NCBI GenBank assembly: GCA_002508635.1
Contig: DACO01000046.1
Location: 1 to 24,235, forward strand
DNA length: 24,235 bases
Reading direction: 5' to 3'
Source: Methanolobus sp. UBA118
GTDB lineage: Archaea; Halobacteriota; Methanosarcinia; Methanosarcinales; Methanosarcinaceae
The notes under the pieces were generated by a model, which saw only the letters and a program-made list of their open reading frames with translations, did no database searches and was not told the DNA's origin. Shown in pieces: positions 1 to 6,944 of the stretch (position 1 is the first letter of the stretch; each line of letters opens with the position of its first letter). Made by a program: the position numbers and the translations under genes.

Positions 1-611
1 ATATGCTTGTCTATCTTGATGATTCCAAATTTAACAAATTCAAAAATAATTTCGCAGACCATCTCCTTCATAAAAAATCCTGGAAAATGAAATCCTTTAA
101 GAAAGGAGAACCTGTCCCCACAAGAGTAAAGGATGTACTTCCGGTGCTTTTATATGAACAATTTGCCACTGTCAGGGCATACGATGTGCTTGTATCTCCT
201 GAAACAGAACACACTCCATCTTTTGATCAGTACCATGAACTGAGAATAGATGTGAAAATACTGCGCTATACCCTTGAGTTCTTCAGGGAGGTACTTGATT
301 CGGAATCAAAAAGTGTAATAAAGGATTTGAAGGCGCTCCAGGATAATCTTGGAGATATGCATGATGCCGTTGTGGCACTTGAGCTTCTGGAAAACTTCGA
401 GAAATCCGGTAAATGGGGTGAAGATGGTAATAATAAATCATCTGAAAGCGGTAGCCTGCAGGATTATCCTGGTGTTGATGCCTATATCGAATACAGGAAA
501 AAGGAACTTCAGGATCTGCTTGATGCCTTCCCCCAAGCGTGGGGGAATATCATTGAATCTGATTTCAGCTTGAGGTTCTCAAAGGCAATATCGGGTATTT
601 ACACATCCTGA
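1..611 (+). CDS. CHAD-domain protein, C-terminal part (5' truncated by window edge)
   Basis: About 200 residues of open frame run in from the left edge and stop with TGA at 609-611. Two blocks typical of CHAD domains are visible: YHELRIDVKILRYTLEFF (His78, Arg81, Lys85, Arg88, counted from the first Met at base 3) and LKALQDNLGDMHDA (His120, Asp121). CHAD domains are helical, bind polyphosphate through conserved histidines and basic residues, and often sit next to polyphosphate kinase or phosphatase genes, as here. Only the second half of the domain is present, so the ATG at base 3 is probably internal and the true start lies outside the window. The gene precedes ppk on the same strand, but a TATA-like element lies between them, so ppk may have its own promoter. 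Family assignment is confident; polyphosphate binding by this copy is inferred. Confidence 0.85.
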   Translation, partial: MLVYLDDSKFNKFKNNFADHLLHKKSWKMKSFKKGEPVPTRVKDVLPVLLYEQFATVRAYDVLVSPETEHTPSFDQYHELRIDVKILRYTLEFFREVLDSESKSVIKDLKALQDNLGDMHDAVVALELLENFEKSGKWGEDGNNKSSESGSLQDYPGVDAYIEYRKKELQDLLDAFPQAWGNIIESDFSLRFSKAISGIYTS

Positions 612-642
612 AGAATTAATCCATTCAAATACGTATCGACAG

Positions 643-700
643 TATGACTATATTGCTTTATATATGACTATATATGGACCTGTATGAAATTTTATATAAT
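643..700 (+). promoter_or_regulatory. Putative ppk promoter with two direct repeats upstream of the TATA box
   Basis: TATGACTATAT occurs twice, at 643-653 and 663-673, offset by 20 bases (about two helical turns). An archaeal TATA-like element TTTATATAAT follows at 691-700. Transcription would then begin near 720-725, which places an ATG at 674 inside the promoter and argues for the later ppk start. The repeats could be an activator or regulator site. No experimental data are available here. Confidence 0.45.
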
Positions 701-760
701 AGGTTTACCGTCCTTTTACCAAAATACGAAAGCATCGTTCTATTCCTAAGATCACTTAAA

Positions 761-2839
761 ATGGATACCATGTCTGGCGAAGTAAATGATTATATAAACA
801 GAGAGATCAGCTGGCTTTCATTTAATGAAAGAGTACTCCAGGAAGCAAAGGACCCTTCGGTCCCTTTACTTGAACGTTTGAAGTTTCTGGGGATATTTTC
901 TTCGAATCTGGATGAGTTCTTCAGTGTAAGGGTCGGAACCCTGCAACGTATGATAGATGCAGGGGTGAAGTCAAATGCCATGGTAAGTGCATCTCCTAAA
1001 AATATAATGAAGGAAGTGCATCATAAGGTACTGCGATTACGTGATGATTTTGACGGGGTGTTTGCTGAGCTGACCCGGGAAATGGAAGAGAATGATATTA
1101 TAATTGTTGATGAAACTGAACTTAATGAAGACCAGAGCTCTTTTATTGAACAGTATTTCCAGGAAAAGGTAAGACCACGTCTGATTCCTGTTATGCTGAA
1201 AGATATCCCGGATTTCCCATACCTTAAGAACCAGGTGATCTATCTTGTTATTGACGTCAGAAAAAGATGGGACCCGAATGCTTCAAAATTCGCTCTTATA
1301 GAGGTTCCTGCCGATGTGCTACCACGTTTTATCATGTTACCTGAGTCCGGTGATAAGAAATGTGTGATAATGCTTGACGATATAATCCGTTTTGGCCTTA
1401 AGGATATTTTCTCGACATTTGAATATGATTTTATTGAGGCATATACGATCAAACTGACAAGGGATGCTGAACTGGATATTGATGATGATGTCACGAAAAG
1501 TTTCTTCGAGAAGGTATCGGAAAGCCTTGAAGAAAGAAAGAGGGGTCAGCCAGTTCGTTTTGTTTATGACAGGAATATGCCTTACTATCTACTGGATTTC
1601 ATACTTAAGAGGCTGGGTATCCAGAAATTTGAGAATCTTGTTCCGGGTGGAAAATATCACAACGCAAAGGATTTCATGAATTTCCCTAAGATCGGCCCTT
1701 CTTCCTTCTATTACGAAAAGAAGCCTTCTCTGCCTCATAAAGACCTTGTGAGCCATAAGAGTATTTTTGCTGCCATAAGAAGCGGGGATATCCTGCTTCA
1801 CTATCCCTACCAGTCCTTCGATCACTTTATCGATCTACTGAGGGAAGCGGCAATTGATCCGAATGTCTCAAGCATAAAGGTCACTCTTTACAGGGTTGCA
1901 CGCAACTCCAACGTAATCAATGCACTCATAAATGCAATAAAGAACGGGAAGAAGGTCACAGTCGTTATTGAACTTCAGGCGCGTTTCGATGAAGAATCCA
2001 ATATTTACTGGACCCAGAAACTTGAGCAGGCAGGTGCAAGGATAATTGATGGAGTTCCTGGATTGAAGGTGCATTCAAAACTCTGCCATATAACAAGGAA
2101 CGAAGGTAATGAGCTCGTTCATTATTCCTGCATCGGGACCGGTAATTTCAATGAATCCACTGCCAGGCTCTATTGTGATCATATGATTATGACAAAAGAC
2201 CCGGACCTGACATTTGAGGTGGACAAGATCTTTGATTTCTTTGCCCACAACTACAAAGTCTATGATTATCAGCATTTGATCGTATCTCCCCTTCAGATGC
2301 GTAATGTATTTGAGCAATATATTGAGAATGAAATAGAGAATGCGAAGGCAGGAAAGCCGGCTTATATCCATGCGAAGATGAACAGTCTTGTGGATAGCAG
2401 AATGATAAACAAACTCTATGATGCCAGTAATGCAGGTGTCAGGATCAGGCTCATCGTAAGAGGTATATGCTCTCTAGTGCCAGGTGTTAAGGATCAGAGT
2501 GAGAATATAGAGGTAATCAGTATAGTTGACAAGTATCTTGAGCATTCACGCATTTTCATTTTCTGTAATGATGGCGACGAAAAGTATTACATTTCCTCTG
2601 CCGACTGGATGGTAAGGAATCTGGACAGGCGTGTGGAGGTTGCCACCCCTATCTATGACAGATCGATACAAAAGGAACTGAAAGAATACATGGAGCTGCA
2701 ATTTCTTGATAATACAAAGGCAAGGATAATCAATGAGCACCAGGACAATCATTACAAAAGAGATGGTGGCGGTTCTTTCCGTGCCCAGGAAGACATCTAT
2801 GATTACCTTGAAAAAGAATTAGCTACTGGAGACACTTAA
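761..2839 (+). CDS. ppk: Polyphosphate kinase Ppk1
   Basis: Reversibly transfers the terminal phosphate of ATP to polyphosphate, normally at the membrane or at polyphosphate granules. The N-terminal signature NREISWLSFNERVLQEA and SSNLDEFFSVRVG is clear. The two catalytic-site histidines lie in GLKVHSKLCHI (His438 from this start) and KYLEHSRIFIF (His595), equivalent to E. coli His435 and His592; the first is the autophosphorylated residue. The 692-residue length is normal for Ppk1. The frame is open back to an ATG at 674, but that codon overlaps the likely TATA region and adds residues absent from the family. ATG 761 or ATG 770 is therefore more likely; neither has a clear Shine-Dalgarno. 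The stop TAA shares its last base with the next gene's ATG, so the two are almost certainly cotranscribed. Confidence 0.95.
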   Translation: MDTMSGEVNDYINREISWLSFNERVLQEAKDPSVPLLERLKFLGIFSSNLDEFFSVRVGTLQRMIDAGVKSNAMVSASPKNIMKEVHHKVLRLRDDFDGVFAELTREMEENDIIIVDETELNEDQSSFIEQYFQEKVRPRLIPVMLKDIPDFPYLKNQVIYLVIDVRKRWDPNASKFALIEVPADVLPRFIMLPESGDKKCVIMLDDIIRFGLKDIFSTFEYDFIEAYTIKLTRDAELDIDDDVTKSFFEKVSESLEERKRGQPVRFVYDRNMPYYLLDFILKRLGIQKFENLVPGGKYHNAKDFMNFPKIGPSSFYYEKKPSLPHKDLVSHKSIFAAIRSGDILLHYPYQSFDHFIDLLREAAIDPNVSSIKVTLYRVARNSNVINALINAIKNGKKVTVVIELQARFDEESNIYWTQKLEQAGARIIDGVPGLKVHSKLCHITRNEGNELVHYSCIGTGNFNESTARLYCDHMIMTKDPDLTFEVDKIFDFFAHNYKVYDYQHLIVSPLQMRNVFEQYIENEIENAKAGKPAYIHAKMNSLVDSRMINKLYDASNAGVRIRLIVRGICSLVPGVKDQSENIEVISIVDKYLEHSRIFIFCNDGDEKYYISSADWMVRNLDRRVEVATPIYDRSIQKELKEYMELQFLDNTKARIINEHQDNHYKRDGGGSFRAQEDIYDYLEKELATGDT

Positions 2840-3732
2840 TGAAATTTGCTGCAATAGATGTGGGTTCCAATGCTGTTCGCCTGCTTCTCTCAAAAGTTGA
2901 TACCGAAGGTGTTGAACCCGTCTATGAAAAAATATCCCAGTTCCGCATGCCTATACGCCTGGGAGATGATGCTTTTGTTCATGGGAACATTTCCGATGAA
3001 AAGATAAGAAAGCTTGTTAAAACTATGATAGCTTTCAGATACCTGATGGACGCCTATGAACCCATTGATTATATGGCATGTGCCACATCTGCCATGAGGG
3101 AAGCGGAAAACAGTGATAAGGTAGTCAAAAAGATAAAAGATAAAAGTGGCATCGATCTCAATGTGATAAGCGGCAGGAAAGAAGCGAAGATAATCTATTC
3201 CAACCGTATTGAAAAGATCATCGCAGACGGTGATTCTTCTTCCTACCTGCATGTAGATGTGGGAGGTGGAAGCACTGAGATCATTGTTTTCAACAGGAAA
3301 AAAGTACTTGCCTACAGATCTTTCAATATCGGGGCAATTCGGATGCTTGAAGGCTTCGTGTCAAAAGACGAATGGAAAGATATGAAAAAATGGGTAAAAT
3401 CTGTAACAGAGGAATACAAGCCCGTTTCAGCAATAGGCAGTGGCGGAAATATAAATAAGGTATTCGCCATGTCAAATACAAAAGAAGGCAAACCTCTTTC
3501 TTTAAAAAAACTAAAGAAAGTGTATAAGTTCCTGAAAGGATACTCCCTTGAACAACGCATAACAAAGCTTGGTCTGCGTCCTGACAGAGCCGATGTCATT
3601 ATACCGGCTTCCAAGATCTACTTCTCGGTCATGAAATGGGGTAAGATAGATAAAATGCATGTTCCACGCCTTGGTCTTGCAGACGGTATTATTCACGTAC
3701 TGTATCACAAACATAAGGAAAAGTATGTTTGA
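2839..3732 (+). CDS. ppx: Exopolyphosphatase, Ppx/GppA family, short form
   Basis: Predicted to remove terminal phosphate from polyphosphate (or the gamma/5'-phosphate of pppGpp in the related GppA branch). The ASKHA fold signatures are present: phosphate-1 loop FAAIDVGSNAVRLLL (residues 3-17) and phosphate-2 loop DVGGGSTE (140-147). Glu115 in ISGRKEAKIIY lines up with the catalytic glutamate of E. coli Ppx (Glu121). At 297 residues it holds only the two ATPase-like domains and lacks the C-terminal HD-like extension of the long bacterial enzymes, which is a common short form. The start codon overlaps the ppk stop (TAATG), so translation is probably coupled. Pairing with ppk favours polyphosphate over pppGpp as the substrate, but that is inference. 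Confidence 0.9.
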   Translation: MKFAAIDVGSNAVRLLLSKVDTEGVEPVYEKISQFRMPIRLGDDAFVHGNISDEKIRKLVKTMIAFRYLMDAYEPIDYMACATSAMREAENSDKVVKKIKDKSGIDLNVISGRKEAKIIYSNRIEKIIADGDSSSYLHVDVGGGSTEIIVFNRKKVLAYRSFNIGAIRMLEGFVSKDEWKDMKKWVKSVTEEYKPVSAIGSGGNINKVFAMSNTKEGKPLSLKKLKKVYKFLKGYSLEQRITKLGLRPDRADVIIPASKIYFSVMKWGKIDKMHVPRLGLADGIIHVLYHKHKEKYV

Positions 3733-3816
3733 ACTAAAAGCTCCAGATTAGTGATTTTTTGTACATGTTTTGGAATATGCTGGATGGCTCAGTAACGTCT
3801 GTTTTTGCATAATCGT

Positions 3817-3830
3817 TCGTATATATACGA
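3817..3830 (+). promoter_or_regulatory. 14-bp perfect palindrome containing a TATA-like core upstream of the actin-like gene
   Basis: TCGTATATATACGA is a perfect palindrome about 105 bases before the TTG start. Its AT core could be a TATA box, so a dimeric repressor bound here would block TBP. A second TATA-like stretch (TGCATAAATACT, about 3868-3879) lies closer to the gene and could be the actual promoter. A run of Ts at 3753-3758, just after ppx, may be a U-tract terminator separating the two transcription units. Confidence 0.4.
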
Positions 3831-3934
3831 TCCAATTGTCGCCATAAGCTCCGGTTTCATGTTCATAATGCATAAATACTGATTTACTCCAAGTTTTCCT
3901 TGTTTGAGGTCAGACAAAGATTCGGGGTATTAAA

Positions 3935-5005
3935 TTGGAAGATTCTGAACAGATCCAGAACGGGAAACAAACAGAAAATGAAGCAAGCGAGCCTGTAGAT
4001 GGCCAGGAAACACTTTATCTGGGTATTGATATCGGTACCTATACCATAGCAGTATGCACAAGCGAGGGGACAAAGATCGTAGAGAACTGTGCTGTTGCCT
4101 ATGAAGGAGAAGAGTTTCCAAAGGACCCGGAAAATGTGAAAGTGCTTTTCGGAAAAGCTGCCCTTGAACAAACAGACCTCCCTGTAAAAGAACCTGTAAG
4201 GGAAATGATCCAGGGTAACAGCAGTGATCCCGGACCTTTGAGATATATTCTGGAACAAAGTTTCAAAAGCGCGGGAATTAAGCTTGATTCCGGGGAAAGT
4301 TATGCAATAATAGGTGTTCCCGCAGGTGCTGATACTGCCTATAAGCAATCCATCCTTGAAATGGCAGAGGATCTCTTCACCGGTGCAATGGTGGCCGATG
4401 AGAGTTTCTGCGTAGCCTATGGAAACGGCCTTCTGGAAAATTCCCTTATTGTGGACATGGGTGCGAGTAAACTGGATATCTGCCATGTTAACGGTAATGT
4501 TCCCGGGGATGAGGACCATATGAAAATATCCTTTGCAGGGGACAATATAGACCAGGAACTGATCAACCTTATAAAAGAAAAACATGAAGATTCAAAGCTT
4601 ACGAAGCAACTTGCAAGGCAATGGAAGGAAGATCATGGCTATGTGGGATTTTCCTATGTTAAATGTAAGGTGGAACTTCCGCTGGAGGACTCTTCCAGGG
4701 ATGTCTCCATAACCGAAGAGCTAAGATTTGCATGTGAGTCAGTTATACCTGATGTTGTTTCAGGTCTGACCAAAATGATATCCGATATTCAGCCTGATAT
4801 GAGGGAGCTGGTCAGGAACAATATCTATGTATGCGGTGGTTGCAGCAAGATAAAGAATATTGATAATTTTATTGAGGGCGAGCTGAAAGAGCTGGGCGGA
4901 GGAAAGGTCTCTTTATTTGATGACCCGGACTTCGCTGTGGCTGAAGGTGCCAGGAAGCTAACTGAGAGGATGCCCCGGGAATTCTGGGCGCAGATGAATG
5001 TTTGA
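3935..5005 (+). CDS. MamK-like bacterial-actin-family ATPase
   Basis: Member of the actin/Hsp70/MreB fold. It has a phosphate-1 loop LYLGIDIGTYTIAV (residues 27-40), the segment VADESFCVAYG with Glu156, a phosphate-2 region LIVDMGASKLDIC with Asp174, and an adenosine motif YVCGGCSKI (298-306). Blocks along the whole chain resemble MamK, the magnetosome-aligning actin, as I remember it: IGVPA, NVPGDEDH, FACESVIPD, and the ending ARKLTERMPREFWAQ. Glu156 and Asp174 match the MamK catalytic pair. The phosphate-2 loop is unusual: the common GxGTxD pattern reads GASKLD here. The start is TTG, with GGGGT seven bases upstream and no in-frame ATG before residue 91. The first 25 residues are polar and probably disordered. 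The coiled-coil gene follows 23 bases later. The actin-family call is firm; the MamK-like subfamily call comes from recall without an alignment. Confidence 0.8.
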   Translation: MEDSEQIQNGKQTENEASEPVDGQETLYLGIDIGTYTIAVCTSEGTKIVENCAVAYEGEEFPKDPENVKVLFGKAALEQTDLPVKEPVREMIQGNSSDPGPLRYILEQSFKSAGIKLDSGESYAIIGVPAGADTAYKQSILEMAEDLFTGAMVADESFCVAYGNGLLENSLIVDMGASKLDICHVNGNVPGDEDHMKISFAGDNIDQELINLIKEKHEDSKLTKQLARQWKEDHGYVGFSYVKCKVELPLEDSSRDVSITEELRFACESVIPDVVSGLTKMISDIQPDMRELVRNNIYVCGGCSKIKNIDNFIEGELKELGGGKVSLFDDPDFAVAEGARKLTERMPREFWAQMNV

Positions 5006-5028
5006 TCTAGAGATCTGGATGTGGTGTT

Positions 5029-6834
5029 ATGAGTTCATTAACCTGGTCAAAAAATGAAAAAAAGGCAAATAAGAATCGGAAGGATTTCACACCCAATATC
5101 TACCGGAAACCTGTCAAGGGTAATGGCGAGGAAGGAGATGAGAATGGGGCTACATATTCTCCCGAACAGGCTAAAAACGGTTCATACAGGCAAAATCCCA
5201 GGGTTAAAGAACTGGAATACGATCTTGAAAATATCAAGGAAAAATATGAAGCTGAAATAAGGCAGTACAGGGAAAAAGAGACTGTCCTTGCGGAAGTAAA
5301 GGCAAGGTACGAATCTGAAATGGAAGAGTACCGCCAAAAACAGGATCTTCTGAAAAAGCAGATGGAAGAAGTGACTAAAAGAGAAAAGGACCTGAACCGC
5401 AAATGTGCTCTGCTCAAGTCCGCAGCTTCCAAAGTTGAGGACCGTATTCCTGATGTAGAAATAAATGACCTGAATGAGAAACGCTCGGCCTTTGAAAAAG
5501 AGAAATCAGAACTCGAGGCAAAGTTCAGTGAATTGAAAGAGTTAAGAACTGACTATGAAAAACAGCTTTCAGCACTTGAGGATAACAGGTCACAACTCCA
5601 TAGCCAGCAATCCGTTTATGAAGAAGAGATGCAGGCCTATCTGGAAAAGAAAGGCGAACTTGATGAGAAAACAAGACTTCTGGAGGAACAACTATCCTCC
5701 GGAGAAGATATTACACTTGATATTGAAGGTCTGAACTTTTCCGGGGCCGTAGAGATCGTCAGGTCAAGGTACTTTTCTGAACTAAAGGACCTGAACCGCA
5801 AACGTGCCGACCTGAGAACACTAAGAGAGGAACTTGATAACGAGGAAGCTTTGCTGATGGCAAAGAACTCGGGTGTCGAGGAGATCAAGGCACAGATCGA
5901 GAACGAGTTCTCCAAACTTAAACCAAGGGCAAACGAGCTGGAGGACGCTATCAGTGGATATGAGGAAAAATCCAAAAAGCATAGCGAAAATGAACGCATG
6001 CTGACGGATATTATATCAAGATACAATGCGGAGTATGCTCTTTTCAAACAAAAACAGAGTGAACTCAGGGAACTTGAAACCGTACAGGAAAAACAGGAAT
6101 ATGATCTTGTCAGGAGAAAGCTTGCGGCATTCGAATCCAAAAAACTGCTGAAATCCGAGGTTTGCAGAATAAATTCCCTATCCGAGGAGCTGGCAGGAAA
6201 GGTCCGTGAGTTTGAGGAAAATATCGCAAATTACGAGACCGATCGTCTGAGCTATGAAGAGAAGTTCAGGGAACATACTGAAAATGAGGAAAAACTCCGT
6301 GAAGCGGTCTCAAATTATGAGTCCGAACTGAAGGTCCATGAAGAGAAGCGCTCTGAGCTGGAAAAACTAAAGCTATCCCTTTCCGAATCCGAAGATGCTC
6401 TCAGGAAGAAGCAGTCAGAGATCGACGGCCACAAAAAGGAACTTGAGATCGAAAAGGAGAGCCTTCTTGCTCACCAGAAAGAGGTTGATATTCAGAGAAC
6501 AAAACTCGAGTCCGAGCTTGAAAGCATCAAATCAAGGCGTGAAGATAACGAGCATCTTGAAAAGGAACTTGAAACGACTTCAAATGAGCTGGAAACCCAA
6601 CGCCGGGAACTGGAGGAGCTTCTGGAAACTACGAGAAAGGACATCGGAACACAGGTAACGATTCACCGCCAGCATCTGGATATCAAGAAGATGAGTACCA
6701 AACTCGAGCAGCAGTCTGTCTATATCCAGACCCTGAAAAAGTCCCTGGAAGACATGCAGAAGTCTGTGGAGAATTCACAGGAGTACGGTGTGTTTGCAGA
6801 TATAGTGAAAATGAACCTCGAAATCCGGAAGTGA
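5029..6834 (+). CDS. Long coiled-coil protein, 601 aa, partner of the actin-like gene
   Basis: I do not recognise a named family. Residues 1-57 are polar, rich in Lys, Asn and Gly, and probably disordered. From about residue 58 (RVKELEYDLENIKEKYEAEI) to about 585 the chain is nearly continuous heptad-rich coiled coil, dominated by Glu, Lys, Leu, Gln and Arg, with no membrane segment. Internal duplication is visible: DLNRK recurs 133 codons apart, with the DNA around it almost identical (near 5387 and 5786), and GYEEKSKKHSENERML resembles SYEEKFREHTENEEKL. The C-terminus is a short non-repetitive tail ending MNLEIRK. It starts 23 bases after the actin-like gene with GGTG just upstream, so it is probably cotranscribed. 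An intermediate-filament-like scaffold or actin adaptor is plausible, as is an SMC-like rod without ATPase heads. Confidence 0.85.
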   Translation: MSSLTWSKNEKKANKNRKDFTPNIYRKPVKGNGEEGDENGATYSPEQAKNGSYRQNPRVKELEYDLENIKEKYEAEIRQYREKETVLAEVKARYESEMEEYRQKQDLLKKQMEEVTKREKDLNRKCALLKSAASKVEDRIPDVEINDLNEKRSAFEKEKSELEAKFSELKELRTDYEKQLSALEDNRSQLHSQQSVYEEEMQAYLEKKGELDEKTRLLEEQLSSGEDITLDIEGLNFSGAVEIVRSRYFSELKDLNRKRADLRTLREELDNEEALLMAKNSGVEEIKAQIENEFSKLKPRANELEDAISGYEEKSKKHSENERMLTDIISRYNAEYALFKQKQSELRELETVQEKQEYDLVRRKLAAFESKKLLKSEVCRINSLSEELAGKVREFEENIANYETDRLSYEEKFREHTENEEKLREAVSNYESELKVHEEKRSELEKLKLSLSESEDALRKKQSEIDGHKKELEIEKESLLAHQKEVDIQRTKLESELESIKSRREDNEHLEKELETTSNELETQRRELEELLETTRKDIGTQVTIHRQHLDIKKMSTKLEQQSVYIQTLKKSLEDMQKSVENSQEYGVFADIVKMNLEIRK

Positions 6835-6847
6835 TGGGACAGATACG

Positions 6848-6864
6848 TTCAATTGACAATTGAA
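6848..6864. repeat. Perfect inverted repeat after the coiled-coil gene
   Basis: TTCAATTG-A-CAATTGAA has 8-base arms around one central base and lies 13 bases after the coiled-coil stop. It is followed only by a weak T-run, so it is not a convincing terminator on the plus strand. It could be an mRNA 3'-end structure or a dimeric protein site. Confidence 0.4.
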
Positions 6865-6906
6865 TTTCGGAAAGCAGGACATCATTGAATTAAACTCGGC
6901 CAGAAT

Positions 6907-6944
6907 AAAAAAAGAAAGTAGAAGGATCGGTCATTGGTCCTTCT
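6907..6944 (-). terminator. Terminator of the beta-helix gene, with its stop codon in the loop
   Basis: Read on the minus strand, AGAAGGA (6944-6938) pairs with TCCTTCT (6926-6920), and a T-rich run opposite 6919-6907 follows. The TGA stop (6933-6931) lies in the hairpin loop, so the last codons of the gene form one arm of the stem. Confidence 0.65.

Noticed and set aside
5637..6140. Serine-rich open frame on the minus strand
   Set aside because: Complement of the Glu/Lys-rich coiled-coil gene; low-complexity Ser/Phe composition is expected from that.
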